Positions 32,533-40,605 of a DNA stretch of 64,000 nucleotides are shown one piece after another. The translations under genes were made by a program, and so were the position numbers. Location of the stretch: the NCBI RefSeq assembly GCF_010727475.1, contig NZ_AP022567.1, positions 372,001-436,000 on the forward strand, given 5' to 3'. The notes beneath the pieces were generated by a model. It was not told where the DNA came from. It worked only from the letters and a program-made list of their open reading frames with translations, and ran no database searches. The first letter of the stretch is position 1. Each line of letters begins with the position of its first letter. The stretch is from Mycolicibacterium mageritense. GTDB lineage: Bacteria > Actinomycetota > Actinomycetes > Mycobacteriales > Mycobacteriaceae.

Positions 32533-34143
32533 TCAGACAGTAGCCAGCTCGCCCGCCTCAAGCCGCAGCCATCGCTCGATGCCGATCGCGTCGAGGAACC
32601 GCTGATCGTGGCTGACCACCATGAACGCCCCGCGGTAGGCGTCGAGCGCGGATTCCAGCTGCCCCACGCTGACCAGGTCGAGGTTGTTGGTCGGCTCGTC
32701 GAGCAGCAGCAGCTGTGGCGCAGGCTCGGCGTAGAGCACACATGCGAGGGTTGCGCGTAACCGTTCCCCGCCCGACAACGCCGACACCGGCAAGTGGATG
32801 CGGTCCCCGCGAAACAGGAACTGCGCCAACAGATGCATGCGCCGGGTATGTGACAGGCTGGGCGCGGCCGCAGCCAGGCTCTCGGCCACCGTCCTGTCCG
32901 GGTCGAGCAGATCGAGCCGCTGCGACAGGTAGGCCACACGTCCGTCGGCACGGTGCGCACTGCCTGCGTCGGGCTGGATCTCCCCCGAGACGATGCGCAG
33001 CAGTGTCGACTTGCCCGCACCGTTGGGCCCGGTCAGCGCGATCCGCTCCGGCCCACGGATCGTCAGGTCGATCCCGTTGCCGTCGAAGAGCTTCCGGTCA
33101 CCGCGGCTGATCTGCAGACGCTCGCCCGTGAACAAGGTTCGGCCGGCGGGCACTTCGGTGTCCGGCAGGTCGAGGGTGATCACCGCGTCGTCGCGCAACG
33201 CGCGTTCGGCCTCGTCGAGCTTGCTCCGGGCGTCGTCGACACGGCGCGCGTGCACCTCGTCGGCACGCGCCGCGGATTCCTGGGCGTCTCGCTTCAGTTT
33301 TCCCGCAACGATTTTCGGCAGACCGGCGTCCTTGACGTTGCGGGCCGCGGTACCGGCGCGCCGGGCGGCCCGTTCGCGCGCCTGCTGCATCTGGCGCTTT
33401 TCGCGCTTCAGCTGCTGTTGGGCGTTGCGGATGTTGTTCTCCGCGACCTGCCTGCCCGCTTCGACGGTTTCCTGATAGGCCGTGAAGTTGCCGCCGTAGA
33501 ACAGCACCTCCCCGCGGTACAGCTCGGCGATCTGGTCCATCCGATCGAGCAGCACGCGGTCGTGGCTCACCACGAGCAGGCAGCCGCCATAGTCGTCGAG
33601 CGCGTCGTAAAGCCGTTCGCGCGCATCGGAATCCAGATTGTTCGTGGGTTCGTCGAGCAGCAGCACGTCGGGCCGCTTCAGCAGCTCGGCCGCCAGTCCC
33701 AGCGAGACCACTTCCCCGCCGGAGAGAGTCGAGAGCCGACGGTCCAGCGCAACGCCGGTCAGGCCCAGCCGGTCCAGCACGGCACGCGAGCGCTCCTCGA
33801 TGTCCCAGTCGTCACCGATCACGGTGAAGATCTCGTCGCGCGCGTCACCGTCGGCCAGGGCCGCGAGCGCGTCGAGCACCGGGGCCACCCCGAGCACCGC
33901 GGCCACCGTCAGATCGCCTGCGAACGGCAACGTCTGGGGCAGGTAGCCGACGGTCCCGTCGGCCGTCACCGAGCCGGACGTCGGAAGATATTGGCCTGCG
34001 ATGAGTTTGAGCAACGTGCTCTTGCCCGCGCCGTTGGGCGCGACCAGTCCGGTCCGGCCTGCGCCGACGGTGAAGGACAACTCCGAGAACAGCTCGGTGT
34101 CGTCGGGCCAGGAAAATGACAGGTTCGAACAAACGATAGGCAT
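32533..34143 (-). CDS. ABC-F family ribosome-associated ATPase
   Basis: A 536-residue soluble protein with two ABC domains and no membrane part. First: Walker A VAPNGAGKSTLLKLIAG, signature LSGGEVVSLGLA, Walker B VLLLDEPTNNLD. Linker about 240-320: basic and helical (QQQLKREKRQMQQARERAAR). Second: LTGPNGAGKSTLLRIVSG, LSGGERLRATLA and LLLLDEPTNNLD. ABC-F proteins act on ribosomes; several protect against antibiotics of the macrolide/lincosamide/pleuromutilin groups. The start ATG 34143 has GGAGAT 7 bases upstream. Its leader holds a small ORF and alternative pairings with that ribosome site. Confidence 0.87.
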   Translation of the reverse strand: MPIVCSNLSFSWPDDTELFSELSFTVGAGRTGLVAPNGAGKSTLLKLIAGQYLPTSGSVTADGTVGYLPQTLPFAGDLTVAAVLGVAPVLDALAALADGDARDEIFTVIGDDWDIEERSRAVLDRLGLTGVALDRRLSTLSGGEVVSLGLAAELLKRPDVLLLDEPTNNLDSDARERLYDALDDYGGCLLVVSHDRVLLDRMDQIAELYRGEVLFYGGNFTAYQETVEAGRQVAENNIRNAQQQLKREKRQMQQARERAARRAGTAARNVKDAGLPKIVAGKLKRDAQESAARADEVHARRVDDARSKLDEAERALRDDAVITLDLPDTEVPAGRTLFTGERLQISRGDRKLFDGNGIDLTIRGPERIALTGPNGAGKSTLLRIVSGEIQPDAGSAHRADGRVAYLSQRLDLLDPDRTVAESLAAAAPSLSHTRRMHLLAQFLFRGDRIHLPVSALSGGERLRATLACVLYAEPAPQLLLLDEPTNNLDLVSVGQLESALDAYRGAFMVVSHDQRFLDAIGIERWLRLEAGELATV

Positions 34144-34295
34144 GCGGGAAATCTCCAAGGGGGGCGGCGGCTGGACGCACCGCAACAGGACAGGACGACA
34201 GGGAATGCGACTCGCAGGATTTACCCGGAGATGTCGTCGTCTCCCAGCATGTTTCAGCCCACCTTGGTTGACAGCAGTTGCAGTTCCCCATGTTA
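34144..34295 (-). promoter_or_regulatory. Attenuator-like leader of the ABC-F gene
   Basis: TAACAT (34290-34295, minus) is a possible -10, giving a leader of about 140 bases. Within it a 9-codon ORF (34221-34250) has its own AAGGTGG site. ATCTCC inside that ORF (minus, 34227-34232) can pair with GGAGA just upstream in the ORF (34240-34244) or with the GGAGAT ribosome site of the ABC-F gene (34151-34156). These are mutually exclusive structures, as in antibiotic-induced translational attenuators. Confidence 0.45.
34221..34250 (-). CDS. Nine-residue leader ORF upstream of the ABC-F gene
   Basis: ATG CTG GGA and onward to TAA encodes MLGDDDISG. AAGGTGG lies 8 bases upstream of its ATG. An overlapping frame from 34300 also exists. 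Translation is predicted from the ribosome site only. Confidence 0.35.
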   Translation of the reverse strand: MLGDDDISG

Positions 34296-34365
34296 ACCAT
34301 GGCCGCAACCGATTATCTGGCTGTGGTCGGCGAGTCCGAAGACCCGCCGACCACAGCGCGCGGTG

Positions 34366-35328
34366 TCAGTGCTGGGGCGGGTATCCGCCTTGCGGGTAAT
34401 TTCCGGGCGGCGGGCCGTAGCCGTGCCCCGGATACTGGCCCGGTTCCTGGTACGGCTCCTGATAGGGCTCGCGATACGGCTCCTGGTAGTGCCGCGGGTC
34501 GGCACCGCCGAGCGGCTGCTCGGCATGCCGCGGCGGGTACTGCTGCTGGGCGGCTTCGAAATGGGTGGTCGGCGGATCGGCGGGCGGTCCATAACCGGCC
34601 CGCTGCGCCTCGGCTTGGCTCGCCTGGTAGGCCTCGGCCTGGCTGCGCAGTGCGGGGATCTCCGACTCGATGTTGCCCAGCCAGCGGTCCCACCGCTCCT
34701 GCATGGGACGCACCAGGCCACCGCCGACGCCGACGACCGCGATGCCGCCGATCGTCGCCAGCACGGCGATGAGCACCGGCGTGGTGACCGTGGTCGCTAC
34801 GCCGATCTGATTGAGCGCGGCGATGATGCCGATGCCCCACACGAACACCGCGGCCAGGGTGCCCAGCAGCTTGCCGTACGACAGGCCGCCAAGGACGTTG
34901 GTGATGAGCGTTTTCAGGCCCTTGGCGATCGCCCCGACCACCACGATGATGACCAGCGCGATGAACAGCTTCGGCAGCCAGGCGACCACCCCGGCGAGCA
35001 GCTCGCTCACCGGGTTGGGGCCCCACACCCCGAAGCCCATCTGCAGCGTGATCAGCAGGATCGCGTAGTAGGCCAGCTTGGCGAGGATGTCCGACGCGTC
35101 ATAGCTGCTTCGGGCGAGCACGTCCTTGAGGCCACCGCGCTCGACCACGCGGTCGAAACCGATCTTGTTGAGGATCGTCGTGACGATCTTGGCGACGATC
35201 TTGGCAATGATCCAGCCGATCACCAGGATCACCAGGAAGGCGACGAGTTTCGGGACGAAGGTTGCTACCGAGGACCACGCCTCGGACAATCCCCCCTGAA
35301 AGTCGATCGCCAGATAGGCGGTTGACAC
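34366..35328 (-). CDS. MscS-like mechanosensitive channel family membrane protein
   Basis: A 320-residue protein with five membrane segments; the first is LVAFLVILVIGWIIAKIVAK near residue 27 and the last, Gly-rich, is VLIAVLATIGGIAVVGVGGG. It matches the TM-helix-repeat family of small-conductance channels, without the large MscS beta domain. The C-terminal 90 residues are Pro/Gln/Tyr-rich with tandem EPY units (PYREPYQEPYQEP). GTG 35328 has AAAGGAGAG upstream; the frame runs further to 35385 without support. Probably helps osmotic adjustment (inference). Confidence 0.72.
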   Translation of the reverse strand: MSTAYLAIDFQGGLSEAWSSVATFVPKLVAFLVILVIGWIIAKIVAKIVTTILNKIGFDRVVERGGLKDVLARSSYDASDILAKLAYYAILLITLQMGFGVWGPNPVSELLAGVVAWLPKLFIALVIIVVVGAIAKGLKTLITNVLGGLSYGKLLGTLAAVFVWGIGIIAALNQIGVATTVTTPVLIAVLATIGGIAVVGVGGGLVRPMQERWDRWLGNIESEIPALRSQAEAYQASQAEAQRAGYGPPADPPTTHFEAAQQQYPPRHAEQPLGGADPRHYQEPYREPYQEPYQEPGQYPGHGYGPPPGNYPQGGYPPQH

Positions 35329-35507
35329 TGTCTCTCCTTTGTCGAGTTGTCGGACGCGGCCCAAGCCGTGTGCCGAAAACAGCACGTCGCACGCGGAAAC
35401 GCGCGAAGAGAGTTCCCCCCAGGAGCCCCCTGCAGCCGAGCCGCAACCCCACCCTAACGCGGTTGAGGCGAGCCCGCGCGGTGTTTGCTGGGTGAGTTCG
35501 GCGCGAT

Positions 35508-36575
35508 TTAGCTGGACAGGTAGCGGCGCAGCATGTCGGTGGTCGCGCTGATCTGCGCGACCTCGACCCGCTCATCGACCTTGTGCGCGAGGTTCGGATC
35601 GCCCGGCCCGTAGTTGACCGCGGGAATGCCCATCGCGGCGAAGCGCGCCACGTCGGTCCAGCCGTACTTGGCCCGGACCGCTCCCCCGGCCGCGGTCACC
35701 AGCGCGGCCGCGGCCGGCTTCGTCAGGCCCGGCAAGGCGCCCGCCGCGGCGTCGGTCAGCTCGATGCTCACGTCGAGACCTTCGAAGGCATCGTGCACGT
35801 GCGCGAGGGCCTGCTCGGTGCTGCGGTCGGGTGCGAACCGGAAGTTGACGGTCACCGACGCGGCGTCCGGGATGACGTTGCCCGCGATGCCGCCGTCGAT
35901 GCGGACGGCGGACAGCCCCTCCCGGTAGACGCAGCCGTCGATGTCGACACTGCGGGCCTGATAAGCACTCAGGCGGTCGAGCACCGCACCCAGCTTGTGG
36001 ATGGCGTTGTCCCCGAGCCACGAGCGCGCCGAATGCGCGCGGGTGCCGGAGGCGCTGACGACGACGCGGATGGTGCCCTGGCACCCGGCCTCGATGTAGC
36101 CACCCGACGGTTCACCGAGGATCGCGACGTCGGCCGCCAGCCAGTCCGGCAGCTCGCGTTCGATGCGGCCCAGCCCGTTGGCACTCGACTCGATCTCCTC
36201 GCAGTCGTACATCACCAACGTGATGTCGTGCGCGGGTGCGGCGATGGTGGCGGCCAGGTGCAGGAACACCGCGTCGCCCGACTTCATGTCCGACGTGCCG
36301 CAGCCCCACAGTTCGCCGTCGTCGAGCCGGCTCGGCAGGTTGCCTGCGACCGGAACGGTGTCGATGTGGCCGGCCAGCATGACGCGCGACGGCAGGCCCA
36401 GGTGGGTGCGGGCCAGCACCGCGTCGCCGTTGCGGATCACCTCGAAGTGCGGTGCCTGCGCACGCAGTGCGGCTTCGATCTCGTCGGCGATGCGCTGCTC
36501 GTGGCGGGACTCGCTCGGGATATCCACCAGCGCGGCGGTCAGGGTGATCGGATCGGCGCGCAGGTCTAGCCCCAT
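35508..36575 (-). CDS. dapE: Succinyl-diaminopimelate desuccinylase
   Basis: A 355-residue M20 metallopeptidase, removing succinate from N-succinyl-LL-DAP in lysine and peptidoglycan precursor synthesis. Metal ligands: His/Asp in MLAGHIDTVPVAGN, Asp in GCGTSDMKSGDAVF, the acid pair in VMYDCEEIESS, and His near the end in NLAHKVDERVEV. The dimerisation domain spans about 175-285. Divergent from dapD, which catalyses the preceding succinylation; the two leaderless promoters lie back to back in 34 bases. Confidence 0.94.
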   Translation of the reverse strand: MGLDLRADPITLTAALVDIPSESRHEQRIADEIEAALRAQAPHFEVIRNGDAVLARTHLGLPSRVMLAGHIDTVPVAGNLPSRLDDGELWGCGTSDMKSGDAVFLHLAATIAAPAHDITLVMYDCEEIESSANGLGRIERELPDWLAADVAILGEPSGGYIEAGCQGTIRVVVSASGTRAHSARSWLGDNAIHKLGAVLDRLSAYQARSVDIDGCVYREGLSAVRIDGGIAGNVIPDAASVTVNFRFAPDRSTEQALAHVHDAFEGLDVSIELTDAAAGALPGLTKPAAAALVTAAGGAVRAKYGWTDVARFAAMGIPAVNYGPGDPNLAHKVDERVEVAQISATTDMLRRYLSS

Positions 36576-36583
36576 GAACGTCG

Positions 36584-36601
36584 AGGCTAGTCCAGTAACC
36601 T
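36584..36601. promoter_or_regulatory. Back-to-back leaderless promoters of dapE and dapD
   Basis: TAGCCT on minus (36584-36589) is 8 bases from dapE ATG. TAACCT on plus (36596-36601) is 8 bases from dapD GTG 36610. Each -35 must lie inside the other promoter or gene, so the two may compete for polymerase. Confidence 0.5.
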
Positions 36602-36609
36602 AGGCCACC

Positions 36610-37554
36610 GTGACTTCCGCATCTGGTGTCGGCCTGGCCACCATCGCCGCCGACGGAACCGTCCTGGACACCTGGTTTCCCGCTCCGGCGCTGAGCGCCG
36701 ACGGGCCGGCAGGCACCGTCAAGTTGACCGGCGACGACATCCCCGCCGACTTCGCGGGCCTGACCGGACCCGACGCCGACCGCGGCGTCGAGGTGGTGGC
36801 CGTGCGCACCACGATCGCCTCGCTGGACGACAAGCCGGCGGACACCCATGACGTCTGGCTGCGCCTGCATCTGCTCTCGCACCGGCTGACCAAGCCGCAC
36901 GAGGCGAACCTCGACGGCATCTTCGGCCTGCTGGCCAACGTCGTGTGGACCAACTTCGGGCCGTGCGCGGTCGAGGGCTTCGAGACCGTGCGGGCGCGGT
37001 TGCGGCGGCGCGGCGCGGTCGCCGTCTACGGCGTCGACAAGTTCCCGCGCATGGTCGACTACGTGACGCCTGCGGGCGTGCGGATCGCCGACGCCGACCG
37101 CGTGCGCCTGGGTGCGCACCTCGCGTCGGGCACCACAGTCATGCACGAGGGTTTCGTGAACTTCAACGCGGGCACGCTGGGCACCTCGATGGTCGAGGGC
37201 CGCATCTCGGCCGGTGTGGTCGTGGGCGACGGCTCGGACGTCGGTGGCGGTGCGTCGATCATGGGCACGCTGTCGGGCGGCGGCAAAGAGGTCATCTCGG
37301 TCGGCAAGCGCTGCCTGCTGGGCGCCAACTCGGGCCTGGGCATCTCGCTGGGCGACGACTGCGTGGTCGAGGCCGGGCTCTACGTCACGGGCGGCACCAA
37401 GGTGACGGCGGCCGACGGTCAGACCGTCAAGGCCGTCGAGCTCTCGGGCGCGAACAACCTGCTGTTCCGGCGTAATTCGCTGTCCGGCGCGGTCGAGGTG
37501 GTCAAGCGCGACGGCACCGGCATCACGCTCAACGAGGCGCTGCACGCCAACTGA
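36610..37554 (+). CDS. dapD: Tetrahydrodipicolinate N-succinyltransferase
   Basis: A 314-residue acyltransferase using succinyl-CoA, lysine/DAP pathway. Actinobacterial DapD form: an N-terminal domain to about 130, then a left-handed beta-helix with hexapeptide repeats (RIADADRVRLGAHLASGTTV, GRISAGVVVGDGSDVGGGAS) and a C-terminal strand region. The Glu/Gly loop MHEGFVNFNAGTLGTSMVEG lies at the active site. GTG start without ribosome site. Confidence 0.94.
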   Translation: MTSASGVGLATIAADGTVLDTWFPAPALSADGPAGTVKLTGDDIPADFAGLTGPDADRGVEVVAVRTTIASLDDKPADTHDVWLRLHLLSHRLTKPHEANLDGIFGLLANVVWTNFGPCAVEGFETVRARLRRRGAVAVYGVDKFPRMVDYVTPAGVRIADADRVRLGAHLASGTTVMHEGFVNFNAGTLGTSMVEGRISAGVVVGDGSDVGGGASIMGTLSGGGKEVISVGKRCLLGANSGLGISLGDDCVVEAGLYVTGGTKVTAADGQTVKAVELSGANNLLFRRNSLSGAVEVVKRDGTGITLNEALHAN

Positions 37555-37705
37555 CCTCTGCACCGCGAGCGTGCGTGTCTGTTGCCCGCCACGCCGCAGT
37601 TCATCCGCATTTCGCGCACGGTCGACGCCCACGAATGTGCGAAAAGTGCTGCTGTTCAACGGCGTGTCGGCCCGCAGACTCGCACGCAGCGCAGCGCAGC
37701 GGAGG
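37555..37705. other. Intergenic stretch with repeat-like sequence
   Basis: 151 bases after dapD with no gene. It contains GCGAGCGTGCGTGTCTG (37566-37582), a type of sequence often repeated between mycobacterial genes, and a short GCGCAGCGCAGCG run near 37687-37699. No clear terminator hairpin was found. Confidence 0.25.
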
Positions 37706-38053
37706 TCAGTCGGGGGCCAACACGCAGAACTCGTTGCCCTCGGGGTCGGCGAGCACGACCCAGGTCTGCTCGCCCTGCCCGATGTCGACGTGGCGGGCAC
37801 CCATGCCGATCAGCCGGTCGACCTCGGCCTGCTGATCGTCGGGCGTGAAGTCGAGGTGGATGCGGTTCTTGACCACCTTGTCCTCGGGCACCACCACGAA
37901 CAGCCACGTGGGCCCGGCACCGGACGGCGGCGTCAACAGCACGTCGCCGTCTTCGTCGGTGCCGCACGGCCAGCCGAGCGCCTCCGACCACCACCGGCCC
38001 AACGCCTCGGGATCGTGCGCGTCGATACAGATCTCGGTGAACCTCAGCCCCAT
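37706..38053 (-). CDS. VOC/glyoxalase-like domain protein
   Basis: A 115-residue single vicinal-oxygen-chelate domain. It opens with GLRFTEICIDAHDPEALGRW and has the second beta-alpha-beta motif VVKNRIHLDFTPDDQQAEVD, ending with VVLADPEGNEFCVLAPD. The RIHLDF and NEFCVL segments give the usual His and Glu metal positions. Closest to the glyoxalase_6 group of mostly uncharacterised small proteins. It overlaps the end of fadD36 by 10 bases, so both are on one transcript. Confidence 0.78.
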   Translation of the reverse strand: MGLRFTEICIDAHDPEALGRWWSEALGWPCGTDEDGDVLLTPPSGAGPTWLFVVVPEDKVVKNRIHLDFTPDDQQAEVDRLIGMGARHVDIGQGEQTWVVLADPEGNEFCVLAPD

Positions 38054-39447
38054 TGCACCAGTTCCTTTTTCAGTACCTTGCCCATCGCATTGCGGGGCAG
38101 TTTCTCCACGAGCCGCACCTCCCGCGGCCTCTTGTGCACTGAAAGCTGCTGAGCCACATAGTCGATCAGCTCTTTGGGATCGGCCTCGCCAACCACGAAC
38201 GCCACGATGCGCTGACCGAGGTCGTCGTCAGGCACCCCTACCACGGCCGCTTCGTGCACCCCGGAATGCCCCAGCAGCACCGTTTCGATCTCTCCCGCGC
38301 CGACGCGGTACCCGCCTGACTTGATGAGGTCGACGGACTCGCGACCGACGATGCGGTGCATGCCGTCGCCGTCGATCACCGCGACGTCGCCCGTGCGGTA
38401 CCAGCCGTCGACGAACGCCTCGGCGGTGGCCTCTGGCCGGTTGAGGTAGCCGTCGAACACCATGAGCCCCCGGACCTGAAGCTGCCCAATGGTTTCGCCG
38501 TCGTGCGGCACCGGGTTGCCGTGGTCGTCGACCAGCCTGGTCTGCACCCCTGCCACCGGCAGGCCCACCCAGCCGGGTCTGCGGTCACCACCGACGACGG
38601 TGCTCAAGGTGATCAGCGATTCGGTGCTGCCGTAGCGCTCGATCGGGGTGTGCCCCGTGAGCCGCACCAGTTCGTCGAACACCGGCACGGGCAGCGGTGC
38701 ACTACCCGACACCAGCAGCCGGGCCGAGGACAACGCCAGGGCCGCATCGAGATCCTTGACGACGCGTGACCACACCGTGGGCACCCCGAAGTACAACGTG
38801 CCGCGAGCCTCGGCGTACGCGGCCGGAGTGGGTTTCCCGGTGTGCACGAACCGGTTTCCGATGCGCAGCGAGCCCAGCAGACCCAGCACCAGCCCGTGCA
38901 CGTGGAACAACGGCAGGCCGTGCACCAGGGTGTCGTCGGCCGTCCACTGCCACGCGGCCGCGAGGGCGTCGATGTCGGCGGCGATGGCCCGCCTGGTCAT
39001 CGGCACGCCTTTGGGTGCTCCGGTGGTGCCGGACGTGTACATGATGATGGCGGTCGAGTCGGGCGCGGGCTCGGGGTAGCGATGCCAGGACCGGGCATGC
39101 AGCCGGACCGGGATGTGCGGCAGTCCTTCGGTTTCCTCAGGCTGCTCCCCCAGCCAGGCCTGCGCGCCAGAGTCGGTGAGGATGTGCCGGCGTTCGGCCG
39201 CTCCGACGTCGGCCGGTACCGGGATCACCGGAACACCGGCGATCAGGCAGCCCGTGATCGCGAGAACGGTTGTGGCAGTGGGTTTTGCCAGTACGGCGAC
39301 GCGACGCGCTGCGGCGACCCGTTCGGCCACCGAGGTCGCGGCGCCCACGAGGTCACTTCGGCTGAGCACCGCACCGTCGATGCGGACGGCATCGGCTATG
39401 TCGGCGCCTGCGGCGACCGCCGCGGGATTCAGGGAGGCCAGGAGCAC
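38044..39447 (-). CDS. fadD36: Acyl-CoA synthetase FadD36
   Basis: A 467-residue adenylate-forming ligase (Rv1193 family). P-loop IIMYTSGTTGAPKGVPMTRR (about 135-155), second motif PIERYGSTESLITLSTVVGG, hinge YRTGDVAVIDGDGMHRIVGR, and the catalytic Lys near the end in LPRNAMGKVLKKELVQ. The compact length resembles malonyl-CoA synthetases (MatB-like), so a short dicarboxylic or short-chain acid is possible. GTG 39447 is 7 bases from TAGCCT (39455-39460, minus), a leaderless start. Confidence 0.88.
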   Translation of the reverse strand: MLLASLNPAAVAAGADIADAVRIDGAVLSRSDLVGAATSVAERVAAARRVAVLAKPTATTVLAITGCLIAGVPVIPVPADVGAAERRHILTDSGAQAWLGEQPEETEGLPHIPVRLHARSWHRYPEPAPDSTAIIMYTSGTTGAPKGVPMTRRAIAADIDALAAAWQWTADDTLVHGLPLFHVHGLVLGLLGSLRIGNRFVHTGKPTPAAYAEARGTLYFGVPTVWSRVVKDLDAALALSSARLLVSGSAPLPVPVFDELVRLTGHTPIERYGSTESLITLSTVVGGDRRPGWVGLPVAGVQTRLVDDHGNPVPHDGETIGQLQVRGLMVFDGYLNRPEATAEAFVDGWYRTGDVAVIDGDGMHRIVGRESVDLIKSGGYRVGAGEIETVLLGHSGVHEAAVVGVPDDDLGQRIVAFVVGEADPKELIDYVAQQLSVHKRPREVRLVEKLPRNAMGKVLKKELVQWG

Positions 39448-39487
39448 GGTTGTGAGGCTACTCCGGGCGGTCGGCAATACTGGCCTC

Positions 39488-40033
39488 ATGGGCGTGATCC
39501 GGCAATTGCAGTCACGTGAGGTCTATCGCAACAATTGGTTGACGTTACGTGAGGACGACATCCGCCGACCAGACGGCACCGAAGGCGTGTACGCCGTCAT
39601 CGACAAGCCGACGTATGCGCTGGTCATCGCGCGTGACGGGGACCGGTTTCACCTCGTCGAGCAGTTCAGGTATCCCCTCGGCCTGCGCCGGTGGGAGTTT
39701 CCGCAGGGCACCGCACCGGATCGGCTCGACCTCGAGCCGGAAGCGCTCGCGCACCGGGAACTGCGCGAGGAGACGGGGCTGCGCGCGTCCTCAATGCAGC
39801 GGCTCGGGCAGCTCGACGTCGCGGCGGGCATGAGCAGTCAGCGCGGCTGGGTTTTTCTGGCAACAGGGCTCAGCGAAGGTGAGCACGAGCGTGAACTCGA
39901 GGAACAGGACATGCACAGCGCGTGGTTCGAGCGTGCCGAGCTGGAACGTATGATCTGGGACGGCGAGATCACCGACGCCCAGTCGATCGCGGCGTGGGCG
40001 TTGCTCCTGCTCAACGAGCGTCCGCCCGGTTAA
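39488..40033 (+). CDS. NUDIX hydrolase
   Basis: A 181-residue protein with fold and motif of ADP-sugar-type NUDIX pyrophosphatases. The box ends with ALAHRELREETGLRASSM, giving the REUxEExGU core. The first part is unusual: GTAPDRLDLEP carries an insertion and a Leu where the box has its first Glu. Divergent from fadD36 with overlapping promoter regions; AATACT is 6 bases before the ATG. Substrate unknown, perhaps ADP-ribose or a CoA derivative. Confidence 0.8.
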   Translation: MGVIRQLQSREVYRNNWLTLREDDIRRPDGTEGVYAVIDKPTYALVIARDGDRFHLVEQFRYPLGLRRWEFPQGTAPDRLDLEPEALAHRELREETGLRASSMQRLGQLDVAAGMSSQRGWVFLATGLSEGEHERELEEQDMHSAWFERAELERMIWDGEITDAQSIAAWALLLLNERPPG

Positions 40034-40045
40034 GGTATCGGCACG

Positions 40046-40531
40046 ATGAGGAGGCCCGTAGCGGTCGGCATGTTGATCGTCGCGGCCCTGACCGCCGCGC
40101 CGACGGCGCACGCCGCGAACCAGGTGTGGAACGGGAAGTACTCCCTGGTCCGCTACGCGGCCCAGAAGACCGGCACGAGCCTTGCCGCCAGGCAACCCGA
40201 GCCCACGTTCAGCGACGTGTACACGTTCTCCACCGATTGTTCTTCGAGCACATGCATTTCCACCGTCATCGACGGTCCCACGCCGAAGAATCCGACGCTG
40301 CCGCTGCCACCCCGGTACACGTGGGACGGCACCCGCTGGGTGCACATCTACGACTGGCAGTGGGACTGCTATATGGGAGAAGGAGTTCCGAAGGTGTGGG
40401 CACCGGCGCGGTCATGGGCGTACTACGCGCCACAGCCCGACGGAACCCTGCGGGGCACCTGGCTCACCCAGATCGCCGGTGGCCCGTGTGGTGGCACCGT
40501 TCAGATGGAGGTGGCGGCGTTTCCCGCGTGA
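40046..40531 (+). CDS. Small secreted protein (Rv2253-like)
   Basis: A 161-residue exported protein with a Sec signal peptide (RRPVAVGMLIVAALTAAPTA, cleavage after AHA near residue 23). Four Cys (CSSSTC, WDC, GGPC) probably form two disulfides. The mature part has WNGKYSLVRYAAQKTGTS and TPKNPTLPLPPRYTWDGTRW blocks that I associate with the mycobacterial secreted protein Rv2253, from memory only. It follows the NUDIX gene by 12 bases. Function unknown. Confidence 0.6.
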   Translation: MRRPVAVGMLIVAALTAAPTAHAANQVWNGKYSLVRYAAQKTGTSLAARQPEPTFSDVYTFSTDCSSSTCISTVIDGPTPKNPTLPLPPRYTWDGTRWVHIYDWQWDCYMGEGVPKVWAPARSWAYYAPQPDGTLRGTWLTQIAGGPCGGTVQMEVAAFPA

Positions 40532-40567
40532 ACCATCGCTCTTGTTGTGCGAGAGGAATTTTCGCGC

Positions 40568-40598
40568 TTGACATCAACTTCGGTTGAGGTTCTAGCGT
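40568..40598 (+). promoter_or_regulatory. Promoter with internal dyad, 2OG oxygenase gene
   Basis: Consensus TTGACA (40568-40573), 19-base spacer, TAGCGT (40593-40598), then 7 bases to GTG 40606. The spacer holds TCAAC-TTCG-GTTGA (40574-40587), a possible operator. Confidence 0.6.
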
Positions 40599-40605
40599 CG
40601 AGCGC

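Noticed and set aside
33845..34300. A 151-codon frame overlapping the ABC-F gene, with Cys-rich N-terminus
   Set aside because: It overlaps the ABC-F coding region in another frame and shows no domain. Only the short leader ORF at 34221-34250 has a plausible ribosome site of its own.
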